DNA of 64,000 bases from Halogeometricum rufum (GTDB taxonomy: Archaea; Halobacteriota; Halobacteria; Halobacteriales; Haloferacaceae): positions 124,001-188,000 of the forward strand of contig NZ_FOYT01000005.1 in NCBI RefSeq assembly GCF_900112175.1. The letters are read 5' to 3'. Shown here piece after piece: positions 44,266 through 54,189 of this stretch. The translations under genes and the position numbers were made by a program. Within the stretch, counting starts at the first letter, position 1; every line of letters starts with the position of its first letter. The notes under the pieces were generated by a model that was not told the DNA's origin, searched no databases, and worked only from the letters and a program-made list of their open reading frames with translations.

Positions 44266-44973
44266 ATGGTTCGTCTCGGTGACCTGCGGATTCTCATTCC
44301 GGTCGACGTCTCGGAGGCCGACCTGCCCCCACTCGACGTCCTCGACCATCTCGGTGCCGTCGAGGTGGTGCTGCTGGGGTACTTTCTGGTCCCCGACCAG
44401 GCCGAACCCGCGCTGATCAGAGACCAGTACGGGTCGGACGCCGCAGACCGACTGGACGCGGTCGCCGCCGAACACGGCGGTCCCACCGAGGTGTTGGTGT
44501 TCACGCACGACCGGGAGGCCACCATCGACCGCATCGCAGACGAGTACGACTGCGAAGCGGTGCTGACGGCCGGCCGGACGACCGTGGTCGACCGCATCCT
44601 CGTCCCGCTTCGCGGGGACGTGAACCTCGACCGCGTCCTCGCGGTCGTCGCCGACCTGTTGCTGGCGGGCGAGGAATCCGCCACCCTGTTTCACTCGGTC
44701 GCGGAGGACGCCGACCCGAGCCACGGGGAACTCCTCCTCGTGGGCGCCGTCGACCGCCTGGTCGAGTACGGAGTCGACCGCGACCGGGTCGACTGGCGGC
44801 TCTCGGAGGGGGGCGACCCGGCGGCGGACATCGTCGAACTCGGCGGGGAGTACGACCTCGTCGTCCTCGGGGAGACCGAACCCTCCCTCCGGGACCGCAT
44901 CATCGGGGACGTCCTCTCGGCGGTGGTCGACGCGCTCGACGTCCCGGCGCTCATCGTGAGGGACGTCGAGTGA
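44266..44973 (+). CDS. Universal stress protein family, two tandem halves
   Basis: 235 residues. Two UspA-like folds: LRILIPVDVSEADLPPLDVL in the first half and DRILVPLRGDVNLDRVLAVV in the second, which ends with YDLVVLGETEPSLRDRIIGD and VPALIVRDVE. The ATP-binding GxxG of the last loop is not clear. It is 31 bases upstream of the APC-Usp permease gene and probably co-transcribed with it. Usp domains often modulate haloarchaeal transporters. Confidence 0.85.
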   Translation: MVRLGDLRILIPVDVSEADLPPLDVLDHLGAVEVVLLGYFLVPDQAEPALIRDQYGSDAADRLDAVAAEHGGPTEVLVFTHDREATIDRIADEYDCEAVLTAGRTTVVDRILVPLRGDVNLDRVLAVVADLLLAGEESATLFHSVAEDADPSHGELLLVGAVDRLVEYGVDRDRVDWRLSEGGDPAADIVELGGEYDLVVLGETEPSLRDRIIGDVLSAVVDALDVPALIVRDVE

Positions 44974-45004
44974 ACCCACGAGCGACGCGCACGGGAGGGG
45001 TGCC

Positions 45005-47188
45005 ATGAGCGCCGAAGGAGGCGAACTCGAACGGACGCTCGGCTTCCTGGAGGCGATGACGCTCGGCGGGGGGACGATGATCGGTGCGGGGATATTCATC
45101 CTCCCCGGAATCGCCGCCGAAGCCGCCGGCCCCGCGAGTTCGATATCCTACGCCATCGCCGGCTTCGTCGCGTTACTGGCGGCGCTCTCGCTCTCCGAGT
45201 TGGCCACCGGGATGCCCATCGCCGGCGGGAGCTACCACTACGTCAACCGCGCGCTGGGCGGGCTCTTCGGGGCCGTCGTCGGCTGGGGCATGTGGACGGG
45301 GCTGATGTTCGCCAGCGCGTTCTACATGATCGGCTTCGGGCAGTACCTCGTCGAACCGATTCCGTTCCTCGACGGGCGGAGCTTCATCGTCGGTCTCGGA
45401 CTCGTGGGGCTGGCTCTCCTCCTCGGGATGAACTACTACGGCACCGAGGAGTCGAGCGCGTTCCAGAACGTCACGATCGGGGTCGAGACGGCTATCATCC
45501 TCGTCTTCGTCGCCGTCGGCCTGTTCTTCATCGACTCGGGGAACCTCGAACCGTTCGCCCCCTTCGGCGCCGGCGGCGTGGTCGCCACGACCGGCATCGT
45601 CTTCATCTCGTTCCTCGGCTTCGAGATAATCGCGACCGTGGCGGGCGAAATCAAGAATCCCGGCCGGACGATTCCGCTGTCGATGATTCTGTCGGTGGTG
45701 CTCGTAACCATCCTCTACGTCCTCGTCATGCTCGTCAGCACCGGGGTGATTCCCTTCGAGTCGCTCGGCGACTCGCCCATCCCGGTCTCGGACGTCGCCG
45801 TCGTCTACCTGGGTCCGGCGGGGGTGGTCGCCATCGTCTTCGCCGCCATCATCGCGGCGATATCGAGTTCGAACTCCTCGATACTCGCCGCCTCGCGGGT
45901 CATCTACGCCATGGGCAGAGACGGGGTCGTGACCGACTGGTTCAACGTGAGCCACCCCCGATTCTACACGCCTCACCGAGCCATCGCGGCCACCGGCGGC
46001 GTGACGGCGCTTCTCGTCCTCGTCGGCCTCGAAGTGGAGACCATAATCGCGCTCCTCGCGGAGGCGGCGAGCTTCAGCTTCCTCGTCGCCTACTCGCTGG
46101 TCCACGTCTCGCTCGTCGTCTTCCGGCGGGCCGACCCCGACAACTACGACCCGTCGTTCACGCTTCCGCGGCCCCTCTATCCGGTCGTTCCGGTCCTCGG
46201 CGTGGTGCTGTCGCTCGTCGTCATCTCGCAGATGGCGACGGTCGTCGTCGTCATCGGGTCGAGTATCGTCGCCTTCGGCGTCGTCTGGTACGCGGTCTAC
46301 GCCCGTGGGCGCGTCGTGAGCGAGGGGCTCCTCCGCGAGGCGATTCGAGGGAAGCCGACCGAACCGTTCCGCGTGGTGGTCCCGGTGGCGAACCCGGCGA
46401 CCCAGCACGGACTCCTCCGCCTCGCGGCGGCCAGCGCGCACGCCAACGAGGACCGTGGCACGCCCGAACTCGTCGCGGTCAACGTCACGCCGGTCGCGCA
46501 CCCCTCGCCCCTCCAGAACGTCGAGGCCGACCGCGCGGAACACCAGCGCGACCTGCTGGAAAACGCCCGCGACATCGCCGCGGAGATGGACGTCTCCCTC
46601 CGGACCAAGACGGTGGTCGCCCCGGACGTCGGCGAGGCGATACTCGACGTGGTCGAGGCGGAGGCGGCCGACGAGGTCATCCTCGGCTGGGACGGGACGC
46701 TCGACCGCGACGGACACGTCTTCGGTGCGACGGTCGATTCCGTGGCCAGGGAGGCGTCCTGCGACGTGACGGTCGTGAACCTCAGACGGGAGACCGTCGG
46801 TACGCCGGTGGCCCTCGTCGCTTCCGGGCCGAACGCGCCGGTCGTCGCCCACCAGGCGGTCGAGTTCGCGGCCGTCGACGGAACCGTCCCGACGCTGTTG
46901 AACGTCCAACCCCCCCGGCGGGAGTCCGACGGCGACGCCGAGAAACGGGGGCGTTCGGTCGTCGTCGACGCCGCCGAGGCGGCGGGGTTGGAACCCGACC
47001 AGTACGACGTGCAGGTCGTCGTCGCGGACGACGTCGGCCGAGCGGTCGTCGAGGCGATAGCCCCGTACGACACGGTCTGCGTCGGCCTCTCGGGACGGAC
47101 CGACGGACCCAGAATCCGGTTCGGAACGGTCACCGAACGGGTGGTGCGCGACGCCGCGGCCAACGTCGCCCTGGTGCGCGGGTCGTGA
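45005..47188 (+). CDS. APC-family amino acid permease fused to two Usp domains
   Basis: 727 residues. Residues 1-435 are a 12-helix APC transporter; the first helix has GGGTMIGAGIFILPG, the substrate-loop motif of the family, and later FLGFEIIATVAGEIKNPGR. Residues about 450-590 and 595-727 are two UspA-like domains (PFRVVVPVANPATQHGLLRL; TPVALVASGPNAPVVAHQAV). This fusion, common in haloarchaea, suggests nucleotide control of transport. The substrate is unassigned; cationic amino acids are typical of the CAT-like branch. It follows the separate Usp gene by 31 bases. Confidence 0.93.
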   Translation: MSAEGGELERTLGFLEAMTLGGGTMIGAGIFILPGIAAEAAGPASSISYAIAGFVALLAALSLSELATGMPIAGGSYHYVNRALGGLFGAVVGWGMWTGLMFASAFYMIGFGQYLVEPIPFLDGRSFIVGLGLVGLALLLGMNYYGTEESSAFQNVTIGVETAIILVFVAVGLFFIDSGNLEPFAPFGAGGVVATTGIVFISFLGFEIIATVAGEIKNPGRTIPLSMILSVVLVTILYVLVMLVSTGVIPFESLGDSPIPVSDVAVVYLGPAGVVAIVFAAIIAAISSSNSSILAASRVIYAMGRDGVVTDWFNVSHPRFYTPHRAIAATGGVTALLVLVGLEVETIIALLAEAASFSFLVAYSLVHVSLVVFRRADPDNYDPSFTLPRPLYPVVPVLGVVLSLVVISQMATVVVVIGSSIVAFGVVWYAVYARGRVVSEGLLREAIRGKPTEPFRVVVPVANPATQHGLLRLAAASAHANEDRGTPELVAVNVTPVAHPSPLQNVEADRAEHQRDLLENARDIAAEMDVSLRTKTVVAPDVGEAILDVVEAEAADEVILGWDGTLDRDGHVFGATVDSVAREASCDVTVVNLRRETVGTPVALVASGPNAPVVAHQAVEFAAVDGTVPTLLNVQPPRRESDGDAEKRGRSVVVDAAEAAGLEPDQYDVQVVVADDVGRAVVEAIAPYDTVCVGLSGRTDGPRIRFGTVTERVVRDAAANVALVRGS

Positions 47189-47203
47189 GCGGGCCGGTCG
47201 GTC

Positions 47204-48694
47204 TCAGTTCCGGATGTGCTCGTCGGTCAGACTCGCCAGTCTCGCGGCGACGCCCTCGTCGAACCCGTCTCGCGTCACGCGCCAGCCCCAGTTGCCGTCG
47301 GTGGTCCCGGGGGTGTTGAACCGCGTCTCCGCGCCGAGACCCAGCACGTCCTGCATCGTGGTGAACGCGATGACGGCGTTCGACCGCCAGACGGCGTCGA
47401 TGACGGACCAGTGAATCTCGGAGCCGTCGGCGCCGATGTTGTAGTGCAGGCAGTCTCGCTGTTGGTCCGGCAGGTCGTCGTAGTAGCCGACGAACGTGTT
47501 CGTGTCGTGCGTCGAGGTGTAGCCGACGCTGTTCTCGGGGTAGTGCATCGGCTGGTACATGTCTCCCTGCTGGCACCAGTTGGCGTACTGCGGGACGCGC
47601 ATGCCGGGGAACTGGAACCGGTCGCGGAGGTCCACCAGCGACTGGTCGAGGAACCCGAGGTCCTCGACGACGAACGGCAGGTCGCCGAAGCGTTCCTCGA
47701 CGGCCTCGAAGAAGTCCGCGCCGGGGGCGTCGCGCCACTCGCCCGCCGCGGGGGAGTGGGCGTTCGCGGGGATGGCCCAGTACTCGTCGAACCCTTTGAA
47801 GTGGTCGATGCGGGTGACGTCGACGAGTTCGAACAGGCGGTCCAGTCGGTCCATCCACCAGTCGTAGTCGTTCTCGCGCAGGTAGTCCCAGTCGTACAGG
47901 GGGTTCCCCCAGCGTTGCCCGTCGTCGTTGGGGTTCGGCGGGACGCCCGCGACGGCGGCGGGTTCGTTCTCCTCGGTCAGGTCGAACGCCTCGGGGGTGG
48001 CCCACACGTCGGCGCTGTCGAGGGCGACGTAGATGGGCAGGTCGCCGACGAGTTCGACGCCGCGGTCGTTGGCGTACGCCTTCAGGTCGCGCCACTGCCG
48101 GTCGAAGACGAACTGGACGAACTCGCGGTAGGCTATCTCGTCGGCGAGTTCCTCGCGGTGTCGCTTGAGGGTGTCGGGGTCGTGCGTCCGAATCTCCTGC
48201 GGCCACTCGATCCACGCGCCGTCGTAGCGGGTGCGAAGCGCCATGAACAGGGCGTAGCCGTCGAGCCACGACGACTCGCGTTCGCGGAACGCCTCGAACG
48301 ACTCGCGTTCGGCCGCGTCGGCCTCGGACTGGAATCGCTCGTGGGCGGTGCGGAGTCGCCCGCGCTTGTACTCGGCCACGCGGTCGTACTCGACGGCGTG
48401 CGGCGAGAAGTCGGGCACCGGTTCGAGGTCCTCGTCGGTGAGGTAGCCGTCCTCGCGGAGGGCGTCGAGGTCGACGAGCAAGGGGTTGCCCGCGAACGCC
48501 GAGTACGACTGGTACGGCGAGTGGCCGTGAATCGACGCCGTGGGGCCGAGGGGACAGAACTGCCAGAGCGACTGGTCCGCGGACGCGAGCCAATCGACGA
48601 AGTCGCGGGCGCCGTCGCCGAGGTCACCGATACCGTGCGGCCCGGGGAGCGACGTGACGTGCGCGAAGACGCCTGACTGTCGGTCGAATCTCAT
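47204..48694 (-). CDS. malQ: 4-alpha-glucanotransferase (GH77)
   Basis: 496 residues, the short MalQ/amylomaltase form. It transfers alpha-1,4-glucan segments between maltodextrins. Landmarks: SGVFAHVTSLPGPHGIGDLG, SPYQSYSAFAGNPLLVDLDA, the catalytic region VTRIDHFKGFDEYWAIP (acid/base and nucleophile Asp in RIDHF), FVVEDLGFLDQSLVDLRDRF and STHDTNTFVGYY. The start MRFDRQSGVFAHV was chosen over an in-frame ATG 42 bases upstream. It is monocistronic and convergent with the permease gene. Confidence 0.94.
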   Translation of the reverse strand: MRFDRQSGVFAHVTSLPGPHGIGDLGDGARDFVDWLASADQSLWQFCPLGPTASIHGHSPYQSYSAFAGNPLLVDLDALREDGYLTDEDLEPVPDFSPHAVEYDRVAEYKRGRLRTAHERFQSEADAAERESFEAFRERESSWLDGYALFMALRTRYDGAWIEWPQEIRTHDPDTLKRHREELADEIAYREFVQFVFDRQWRDLKAYANDRGVELVGDLPIYVALDSADVWATPEAFDLTEENEPAAVAGVPPNPNDDGQRWGNPLYDWDYLRENDYDWWMDRLDRLFELVDVTRIDHFKGFDEYWAIPANAHSPAAGEWRDAPGADFFEAVEERFGDLPFVVEDLGFLDQSLVDLRDRFQFPGMRVPQYANWCQQGDMYQPMHYPENSVGYTSTHDTNTFVGYYDDLPDQQRDCLHYNIGADGSEIHWSVIDAVWRSNAVIAFTTMQDVLGLGAETRFNTPGTTDGNWGWRVTRDGFDEGVAARLASLTDEHIRN

Positions 48695-48764
48695 GACTGT
48701 CTCCACCGCCGCCGGAAAGATAAGCGTGTGGCACACCGCCCGTGACCGCGTCGCCGAACGGCCG

Positions 48765-49685
48765 TTACGGTTCGAAGTGAGTGACGACCGGCAGGTGGTC
48801 AGAGCGGTACGCCCCCTCTCGAATCCCGAGCGTGCGGTACTGGAGGACGTCCGCCTCCGCGGGGGTGAAGACGTAGTCGATCCTGTCCTCCAGTTCGTCG
48901 GTGAAGCCGTGGTAGGTACCCCACGGACCGTACACCGAGGCCGTCCCGGCTTCCCGACGCCCGTCGACGACTGGACTCGGCCCGGCGCCCGTCCGACCCG
49001 TGAGGACGTGGTACGGCGGGGCCGTCGGGACGGAGTTGAGGTCGCCCGTGACGACGACCATCTCGCCGTCCTCCGCGCGACGGGACGCGCGTTCCCGGAC
49101 GATTTCGGCCGACCGGCGGCGAGCCTCCGCGTCGACGTGAGAGAAGTGGGTGTTACAGAACCAGAAGTCCGCGCCCGTCTCGACGTCGGTCAGTCCGACC
49201 CACGTCGAGATGCGGGGGTTCTCCGCGCCCCACCCGACGCTCGGGGTGTCGGGAGTCGGCGAGAGCCAGAAGACTCCCCGCTCCCGCACGTCGAAGCGGT
49301 CCGGCGACCAGGCGACGGGTACCGCCTCGCTCTCGTCGCCGCCCTCGCGGCCGATGCCATACCAGTCGTAGTCGGATATCGTCTCACGCAGGTCGGTGAA
49401 CTGGTTGGGTTGAGCCTCCTGGACGCCGAGCAGTTCGGGGTCGACCCGGTCGACCGCCTCCGCGACGCGAGGGAGACGCGACGTCCACGGGTAGTCGTCC
49501 TCCGGGTTGTCGTACCTGACGTTGAACGAACAGGCCGCGAGCGTCCCCTCGCCGTCGGGTTGCTCGAAGTCGTCGCCGTCGGCGTCGAAAACCCGACCGA
49601 GGGTGTCGAGACTCCCCGTCGCACCGAGGGCCGTGCCGGCGCCGATGAGCGTCTCGCGCCGTGAGAGTGAGTCGAAGTCCGTCAC
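48765..49685 (-). CDS. Endonuclease/exonuclease/phosphatase family protein
   Basis: 306 residues from GTG. The N-terminus VTDFDSLSRRETLIGAGTAL has a twin-arginine-like pattern, so it may be exported. The fold shows AACSFNVRYDNPEDDYPWTS (start of EEP), PELLGVQEAQPNQFTDL (catalytic Glu), FWFCNTHFSHVDAEARRRSA, VVVTGDLNSVPTAPPY (catalytic Asp/Asn) and YRSDHLPVVT (catalytic His). This matches Mg2+-dependent nucleases/phosphodiesterases, and a secreted phosphoesterase is plausible. A TATA box 27 bases upstream supports the GTG start. Confidence 0.87.
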   Translation of the reverse strand: MTDFDSLSRRETLIGAGTALGATGSLDTLGRVFDADGDDFEQPDGEGTLAACSFNVRYDNPEDDYPWTSRLPRVAEAVDRVDPELLGVQEAQPNQFTDLRETISDYDWYGIGREGGDESEAVPVAWSPDRFDVRERGVFWLSPTPDTPSVGWGAENPRISTWVGLTDVETGADFWFCNTHFSHVDAEARRRSAEIVRERASRRAEDGEMVVVTGDLNSVPTAPPYHVLTGRTGAGPSPVVDGRREAGTASVYGPWGTYHGFTDELEDRIDYVFTPAEADVLQYRTLGIREGAYRSDHLPVVTHFEP

Positions 49686-49709
49686 GATTATTCCAGAACT
49701 TCGAGTCTT

Positions 49710-49720
49710 GAAAAATGTTT
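49710..49720 (-). promoter_or_regulatory. TATA box for the EEP-family gene
   Basis: The minus strand reads AAACATTTTTC-like sequence, centred about 29 bases before GTG 49685, giving a leaderless transcript. Confidence 0.5.
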
Positions 49721-49852
49721 TCGCCGGAGCCGTGTGTCTCCGGTCGGAGAGACAGTGGGGGAAAGCCGACGTTCGGTCGAACCCGCCGATTCCCGCGGGG
49801 AGGACGGGAGACCGGTCACCGAGCCGTGTGGCCCCGTAGCGCCCTTCAAAAA

Positions 49853-49862
49853 CACTTATTCG
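49853..49862 (+). promoter_or_regulatory. TATA box for thrS
   Basis: CACTTATTCG is centred about 27-30 bases before the thrS ATG, fitting a leaderless or nearly leaderless transcript. Confidence 0.5.
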
Positions 49863-49884
49863 TGCGCTCCGATTCCGAACGCAC

Positions 49885-51810
49885 ATGAGTGAAATCGTTG
49901 TGACGCTCCCCGACGGGTCGGAGTTGTCCGTCGAGGAGGGTGCGACGGTCGAGGACGTCGCCTACGAAATCGGACCGGGACTCGGTTCGGACACCGTCGC
50001 GGGCGTCGTGGACGGCGAACTCGTGGACAAGGCCGCTCCGGTCCACGACGGCGCGCAGGTGGTCATCGTCACGGACCAGAGCGACGAGTACCTCCGCGTC
50101 CTCCGCCACACCGCCGCACACGTCTTCGCCCAGGCACTCCAGCGTCTGTATCCGGAAGCGAAACTCGCCATCGGCCCGCCGACGGACGAGGGGTTCTACT
50201 ACGACGTGACGAACGTCGACCTCGACGCCGACGACCTGGCGGAGATAGAGGCGGAGATGGAGGCGATTATCGAGGAGGACCTCCCGGTGGAGCGAGAACT
50301 CCGCTCGCGCGAGGAGGTCCTCGAACAGTACGAGGACAACCCGTACAAACTCGACATCCTGAACGAGGAGGCCGCCGACGAGGAGGAACTCTCCTTCTAC
50401 GTGCAGGGGGAGTTCTCCGACCTCTGCAAGGGACCGCACGTCGAGTCGACGGGCGACGTCGGCGCGGTGAAACTGCTCAACATCTCCTCGGCGTACTGGC
50501 GCGGCGACGAGGACAACGAGACGCTGACGCGCGTCTACGGCACGGCGTTCGAGTCCGAGAAGGACCTGACGGAGTACATGGAACTGCGCGCGGAGGCCGA
50601 GGAACGCGACCACCGCAAACTCGGACAGGAGATGGACCTGTTCTCCATCCCCGAGGTGACGGGGCCGGGACTCCCCCTCTATCACCCGAACGGCAAGCGC
50701 ATCCTCTCGGAACTGTCCGGCTTCGCGGAGTCGCTGAACCTCGACGCCGACTACGAACCCGTCGAGACGCCGCACCTGTTCCGCACGGAACTGTGGAAGC
50801 AGTCCGGGCACTACGACAACTACGTGGACGACATGTTCCTCCTCGACGTGAACGACGAGGAATATGGACTAAAACCGATGAACTGCCCGGGCCACGCGAC
50901 CATCTTCGACCAGCACTCGTGGTCGTACCGTGACCTGCCGGTCCGCTACTACGAGGACGGGAAGGTGTACCGGAAGGAACAGCGCGGCGAACTGTCCGGC
51001 CTCTCGCGCGTCTGGTCGTTCACCATCGACGACGGCCACCTGTTCTGCCGCCCCGAGCAGATAGAGCAGGAGATTCGACAGGTGATGGACTCCATCTACG
51101 AGGTGCTGGAGACGTTCGGCTTGGAGGCGCACGTCGCCCTCGCGACGCGCCCCGAGAAGTCCGTCGGGAGCGACGAGATATGGGAGCAGTCGGAGACGCA
51201 GCTCCGGTCGGTCCTCGACAATCAGAACATCGACTACGACCTCGAACCGGGCGACGGCGCGTTCTACGGGCCGAAGATAGACTTCGCGTTCGAGGACGCC
51301 CTCGGGCGGAAGTGGGACGGTCCGACGGTGCAGGTGGACTTCAACATGCCCGAGCGGTTCGACCTGACGTACACGGGCGAGGACAACGAGGAACACCGCC
51401 CGGTGATGATTCACCGCGCCCTCTACGGCAGTTACGAGCGGTTCTTCATGGTCCTCATCGAGCACTTCGACGGCAAGTTCCCGCTCTGGTTGGCGCCCGA
51501 ACAGGTTCGCATCCTGCCCATCTCCGACGACCAACTCGGCTACGCCCACCGCGTGAAGAACGAACTCGGGGACTTCCGCGTCTCCGTCGAGGACCGGTCG
51601 TGGACGCTCGGCCGGAAGATTCGGGAGGCGCAGGAGGACAACGTGCCGTACATGCTCGTCGTCGGCGAGAACGAGGCGGAGTCCGGCACCGTCTCGGTCC
51701 GCGACCGACAGGAACGCGAGGAGAAGGGCGTCGACATCGAGCAGTTCCGCGACCACGTCGCCGCCGAGTACGAGGAGAAGCGCCTCGAACCCGACTTCCT
51801 CGCGGACTGA
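49885..51810 (+). CDS. thrS: Threonyl-tRNA synthetase
   Basis: 641 residues, the bacterial-type architecture. Domains: TGS (1-60, [20 protein letters not shown]), second additional/editing domain (65-220, [20 protein letters not shown]), class II catalytic core (240-530; [20 protein letters not shown], the motif 2 region [17 protein letters not shown] and [12 protein letters not shown]) and the C-terminal anticodon-binding domain (535-641, [20 protein letters not shown]). It charges tRNA-Thr in the cytosol. It is monocistronic with its own promoter, divergent from the EEP gene. Confidence 0.97.
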   Translation: MSEIVVTLPDGSELSVEEGATVEDVAYEIGPGLGSDTVAGVVDGELVDKAAPVHDGAQVVIVTDQSDEYLRVLRHTAAHVFAQALQRLYPEAKLAIGPPTDEGFYYDVTNVDLDADDLAEIEAEMEAIIEEDLPVERELRSREEVLEQYEDNPYKLDILNEEAADEEELSFYVQGEFSDLCKGPHVESTGDVGAVKLLNISSAYWRGDEDNETLTRVYGTAFESEKDLTEYMELRAEAEERDHRKLGQEMDLFSIPEVTGPGLPLYHPNGKRILSELSGFAESLNLDADYEPVETPHLFRTELWKQSGHYDNYVDDMFLLDVNDEEYGLKPMNCPGHATIFDQHSWSYRDLPVRYYEDGKVYRKEQRGELSGLSRVWSFTIDDGHLFCRPEQIEQEIRQVMDSIYEVLETFGLEAHVALATRPEKSVGSDEIWEQSETQLRSVLDNQNIDYDLEPGDGAFYGPKIDFAFEDALGRKWDGPTVQVDFNMPERFDLTYTGEDNEEHRPVMIHRALYGSYERFFMVLIEHFDGKFPLWLAPEQVRILPISDDQLGYAHRVKNELGDFRVSVEDRSWTLGRKIREAQEDNVPYMLVVGENEAESGTVSVRDRQEREEKGVDIEQFRDHVAAEYEEKRLEPDFLAD

Positions 51811-51943
51811 GGTCGGGGGCGTTCGGCGCTGTGTAGGCGTGTACGCTCGGGTGCGAGGAACACGGCAGTCGGAAACGGAGCGCTCAGGGAGAGTCCATAT
51901 CTCGGGGCACGACGGGCGTATCTTAGACGCCGGGTCGTGTCGA

Positions 51944-52309
51944 TTAAAAACTGGGTTTGCCGGAACCGCCGCCTCTGCCCACGTACGTTGCGGTGAAGAC
52001 GGTGACGTTGTTGATGGGGAACGCTGAGACCACGGTATCGCCTCCTATCCAGCCGAGTGAGTGCTGAGCCGGCGGGGGGTACACGTCGTTGCCCTTCCCG
52101 TCCAACGAGTACGGCGCTGAGGGGAGCGGGTCATTTCCCTTGCCATCGAGTGAGTACAGCGACGGAGGGAACGGATCGTCGCCCTTCCCGTCCATGGGTT
52201 CGGCCGCTGTTGTTCCGACGGTGCCGGCGACCCCGGCAGTCAAAACGACCGCGACGAGGAGTGCTCTGATAGCAGTGCGTCCAGCCGTGATGTGGGTGAG
52301 TGCCTTCAT
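51944..52309 (-). CDS. Small secreted protein with three DGKG repeats
   Basis: 121 residues. A Sec-type signal (MKALTHITAGRTAIRALLVA followed by VVLTAGVAGTVGTTAAEP) is followed by three imperfect repeats of about 16 residues (MDGKGDDPFPPSLYS, LDGKGNDPLPSAPYS, LDGKGNDVYPPPAQHS) and a hydrophobic C-terminus (GGDTVVSAFPINNVTVFTAT). The repeats are conserved in protein but diverged in DNA, so the peptide is under selection. I recognise no family. Possible roles are a secreted peptide precursor or calcium-binding surface peptide; both are speculative. The local GC is lower than in the neighbours. A GTG one codon upstream is also possible. Confidence 0.7.
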   Translation of the reverse strand: MKALTHITAGRTAIRALLVAVVLTAGVAGTVGTTAAEPMDGKGDDPFPPSLYSLDGKGNDPLPSAPYSLDGKGNDVYPPPAQHSLGWIGGDTVVSAFPINNVTVFTATYVGRGGGSGKPSF

Positions 52310-52603
52310 CACAGATGGATCAAGGAGGGGGTATCCGATGACGATAGACGCTTACTACTGAAGCGGACTCTCGAAAGAGGACTCTAGATAGCTAGAGCGT
52401 GCAGAGTCCGTCTCGTACATTTTTCCCACTTCCGTGGCTGTGGCCGCCGGAACAGTCGGCCGCACGAGCTTCGAGACGTGCGCCCTGCACGCAGCACGGC
52501 TTGGGAAACCCATCACCCACCAGCCACTTCGACAGGGCCGGCCGTTTCGCTTTTCGGCCAACCTCACTTCGACGTCAGGTCCGCTCTCGTGTCGATGTCG
52601 CAC

Positions 52604-54085
52604 CTACGTCGTCGTCTCCGCCGCGTCGGCGTCCTCGTCGCCGTCGTCCGCCGCCGCCCGTTCGGCCCGCCGGTTGGCCGCGGCGAGGCGGTCCAGTTCC
52701 GCGGTCAGCAGTCGCTGGAACTCGTCGTCGCGGGCCAGACGCGCGGCCGTCCCGACGTGGCCGCGGTCCCACCTGACGAGGTTCCGGCGGGGTACGTCCC
52801 ACCGGCGGAGGAGGCTCTCGAACGACGCCGCGGGGGCGACGTCGTCGCGCGCGCCGTAGCAGGCGAGGATGCGTTCGGGCGACAGAGACGGCTTCGCGGG
52901 CGGGTTCAACAGCGGCGCGAACTCGTTCAGGTCGTCGCCAGTCCACCCGGCGGCCGTGAGGGCGTCGTCCTCGCCGAGCAACGAGACGAGACGCGACCCC
53001 GTGAGGAGTTGCGTGACCGACCCCGCGGCGGCGACGGGGGCCGCGAGGTCCGGGCGCATCGACTCGGGCCAGTGACCGCACCGCCCGGCGACGTGGAGGG
53101 CGACGATGCCGCCGAGGCTCAGTCCGCCGACGGCGACGGCGGGCGCACCCTCGCTCCGCGCCCACTCGACCAGCACGCCCGCCTCCTGCGCCGCGGCGCC
53201 GTAGAGTTCGAAGTGACCGACCGGCCCGCGGGCGAGGTAGGGTTCGCCCGCGTACGACCCGAGGGGTTCGCGGCGGCCGTGCCACGGCGCGTCCGGGAGG
53301 ACGACCCGGTAGCCCCGCCGGGCGAGGCGGCGGCCGACGGCCTCCTCCTCGGGCCAGTAGCCCAGTCTGTCGCCGAGCGAACCGAGGCCGGAGAAGAAGA
53401 CCACCGTCGAGAGTTCGTCGACGGCGTCCTCGGGTTCGTACACCCGCGCCTCGGCGGTGTCGCCGACGTGGAGCGACGGCGTCGCGAACCGGAGGCGGTA
53501 CTCCACCGTGCCCGGACCGAACACGGTCTTCGACCGGGAGACGCGCGGGAGCGACTCCGTCACCGTGGAGTCGGCGAACCCGTACAGCCGTTCGGGTTCC
53601 GCGAGTTCGTGCGCCCAGCGTTCGCGGGCGTCGTCCGGGGGCGGTACGTCGAACGCGACGGACGGGACGAGGTGGTCGTCGACGAGGAAGCCGAACGCGT
53701 CGCCCGGCCGGGCGTGGGCGGCGTCGGCGCGGCGGCGTTCGCGTTCGAGAGCGACGCGTTCGTCCGGCGTCGAGTCGTCGTCACCCCAGAACGCTGCCTC
53801 CCAGCGCTCCGCGACGTCCTCGTGGCGCTCGCGAATCTCGGCGAACTCGGCGAGTGCCGCCTCGACTCGGTCGTGCAGGTGCGGGGCGGGCGGGGCGTCG
53901 GCCTCGCGGAGGAAGGCCGCCGGTCCGGCGCCGAGCGACACGTCCGCCGCGGCGCGGGCGCGACGGACGGCGAACTGTCCCGGGAGACGGCGGAGCGAGA
54001 GCGTCTCGAACGGTGCCGTCTCGAACAGGCCGCCGACGGGCGACGCGAGGAGTCGGTGGACGCGCGGTGTGTCGAGTCTGTCCAT
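52604..54085 (-). CDS. Alpha/beta hydrolase (ABHD18-like)
   Basis: 493 residues. A long N-terminal helical region (1-200) is followed by the hydrolase core: STVVFFSGLGSLGDRLGYWP, YRVVLPDAPWHGRREPLGSY, nucleophile elbow AVGGLSLGGIVALHVAGRC, and an acid/His region ACYGARDDVAPAASFESLLR to WDRGHVGTAARL. The APWHGRR motif and length resemble the poorly studied ABHD18/DUF2048 group. It is soluble with an acidic tail. The substrate is unknown. Confidence 0.85.
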   Translation of the reverse strand: MDRLDTPRVHRLLASPVGGLFETAPFETLSLRRLPGQFAVRRARAAADVSLGAGPAAFLREADAPPAPHLHDRVEAALAEFAEIRERHEDVAERWEAAFWGDDDSTPDERVALERERRRADAAHARPGDAFGFLVDDHLVPSVAFDVPPPDDARERWAHELAEPERLYGFADSTVTESLPRVSRSKTVFGPGTVEYRLRFATPSLHVGDTAEARVYEPEDAVDELSTVVFFSGLGSLGDRLGYWPEEEAVGRRLARRGYRVVLPDAPWHGRREPLGSYAGEPYLARGPVGHFELYGAAAQEAGVLVEWARSEGAPAVAVGGLSLGGIVALHVAGRCGHWPESMRPDLAAPVAAAGSVTQLLTGSRLVSLLGEDDALTAAGWTGDDLNEFAPLLNPPAKPSLSPERILACYGARDDVAPAASFESLLRRWDVPRRNLVRWDRGHVGTAARLARDDEFQRLLTAELDRLAAANRRAERAAADDGDEDADAAETTT

Positions 54086-54189
54086 GGTCCCCGTACGGAG
54101 CGAGAACCCATCACTCTATAGTCACGTTCGCGACCGGTCGCGGAACCGAACGGTCGAGGGGTCGGCGGGGAGCGTCGACGGCAGAACGG

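Noticed and set aside
45173-46909. A 578-codon minus-strand open frame over the APC permease
   Set aside because: It is an Asp/Arg/Glu-rich mirror of hydrophobic permease codons, a common artefact in high-GC genomes.
52355-52603. An 82-codon minus-strand frame between the secreted-protein gene and the hydrolase
   Set aside because: It has no recognised family, no clear promoter and an odd composition, so it was left as non-coding.
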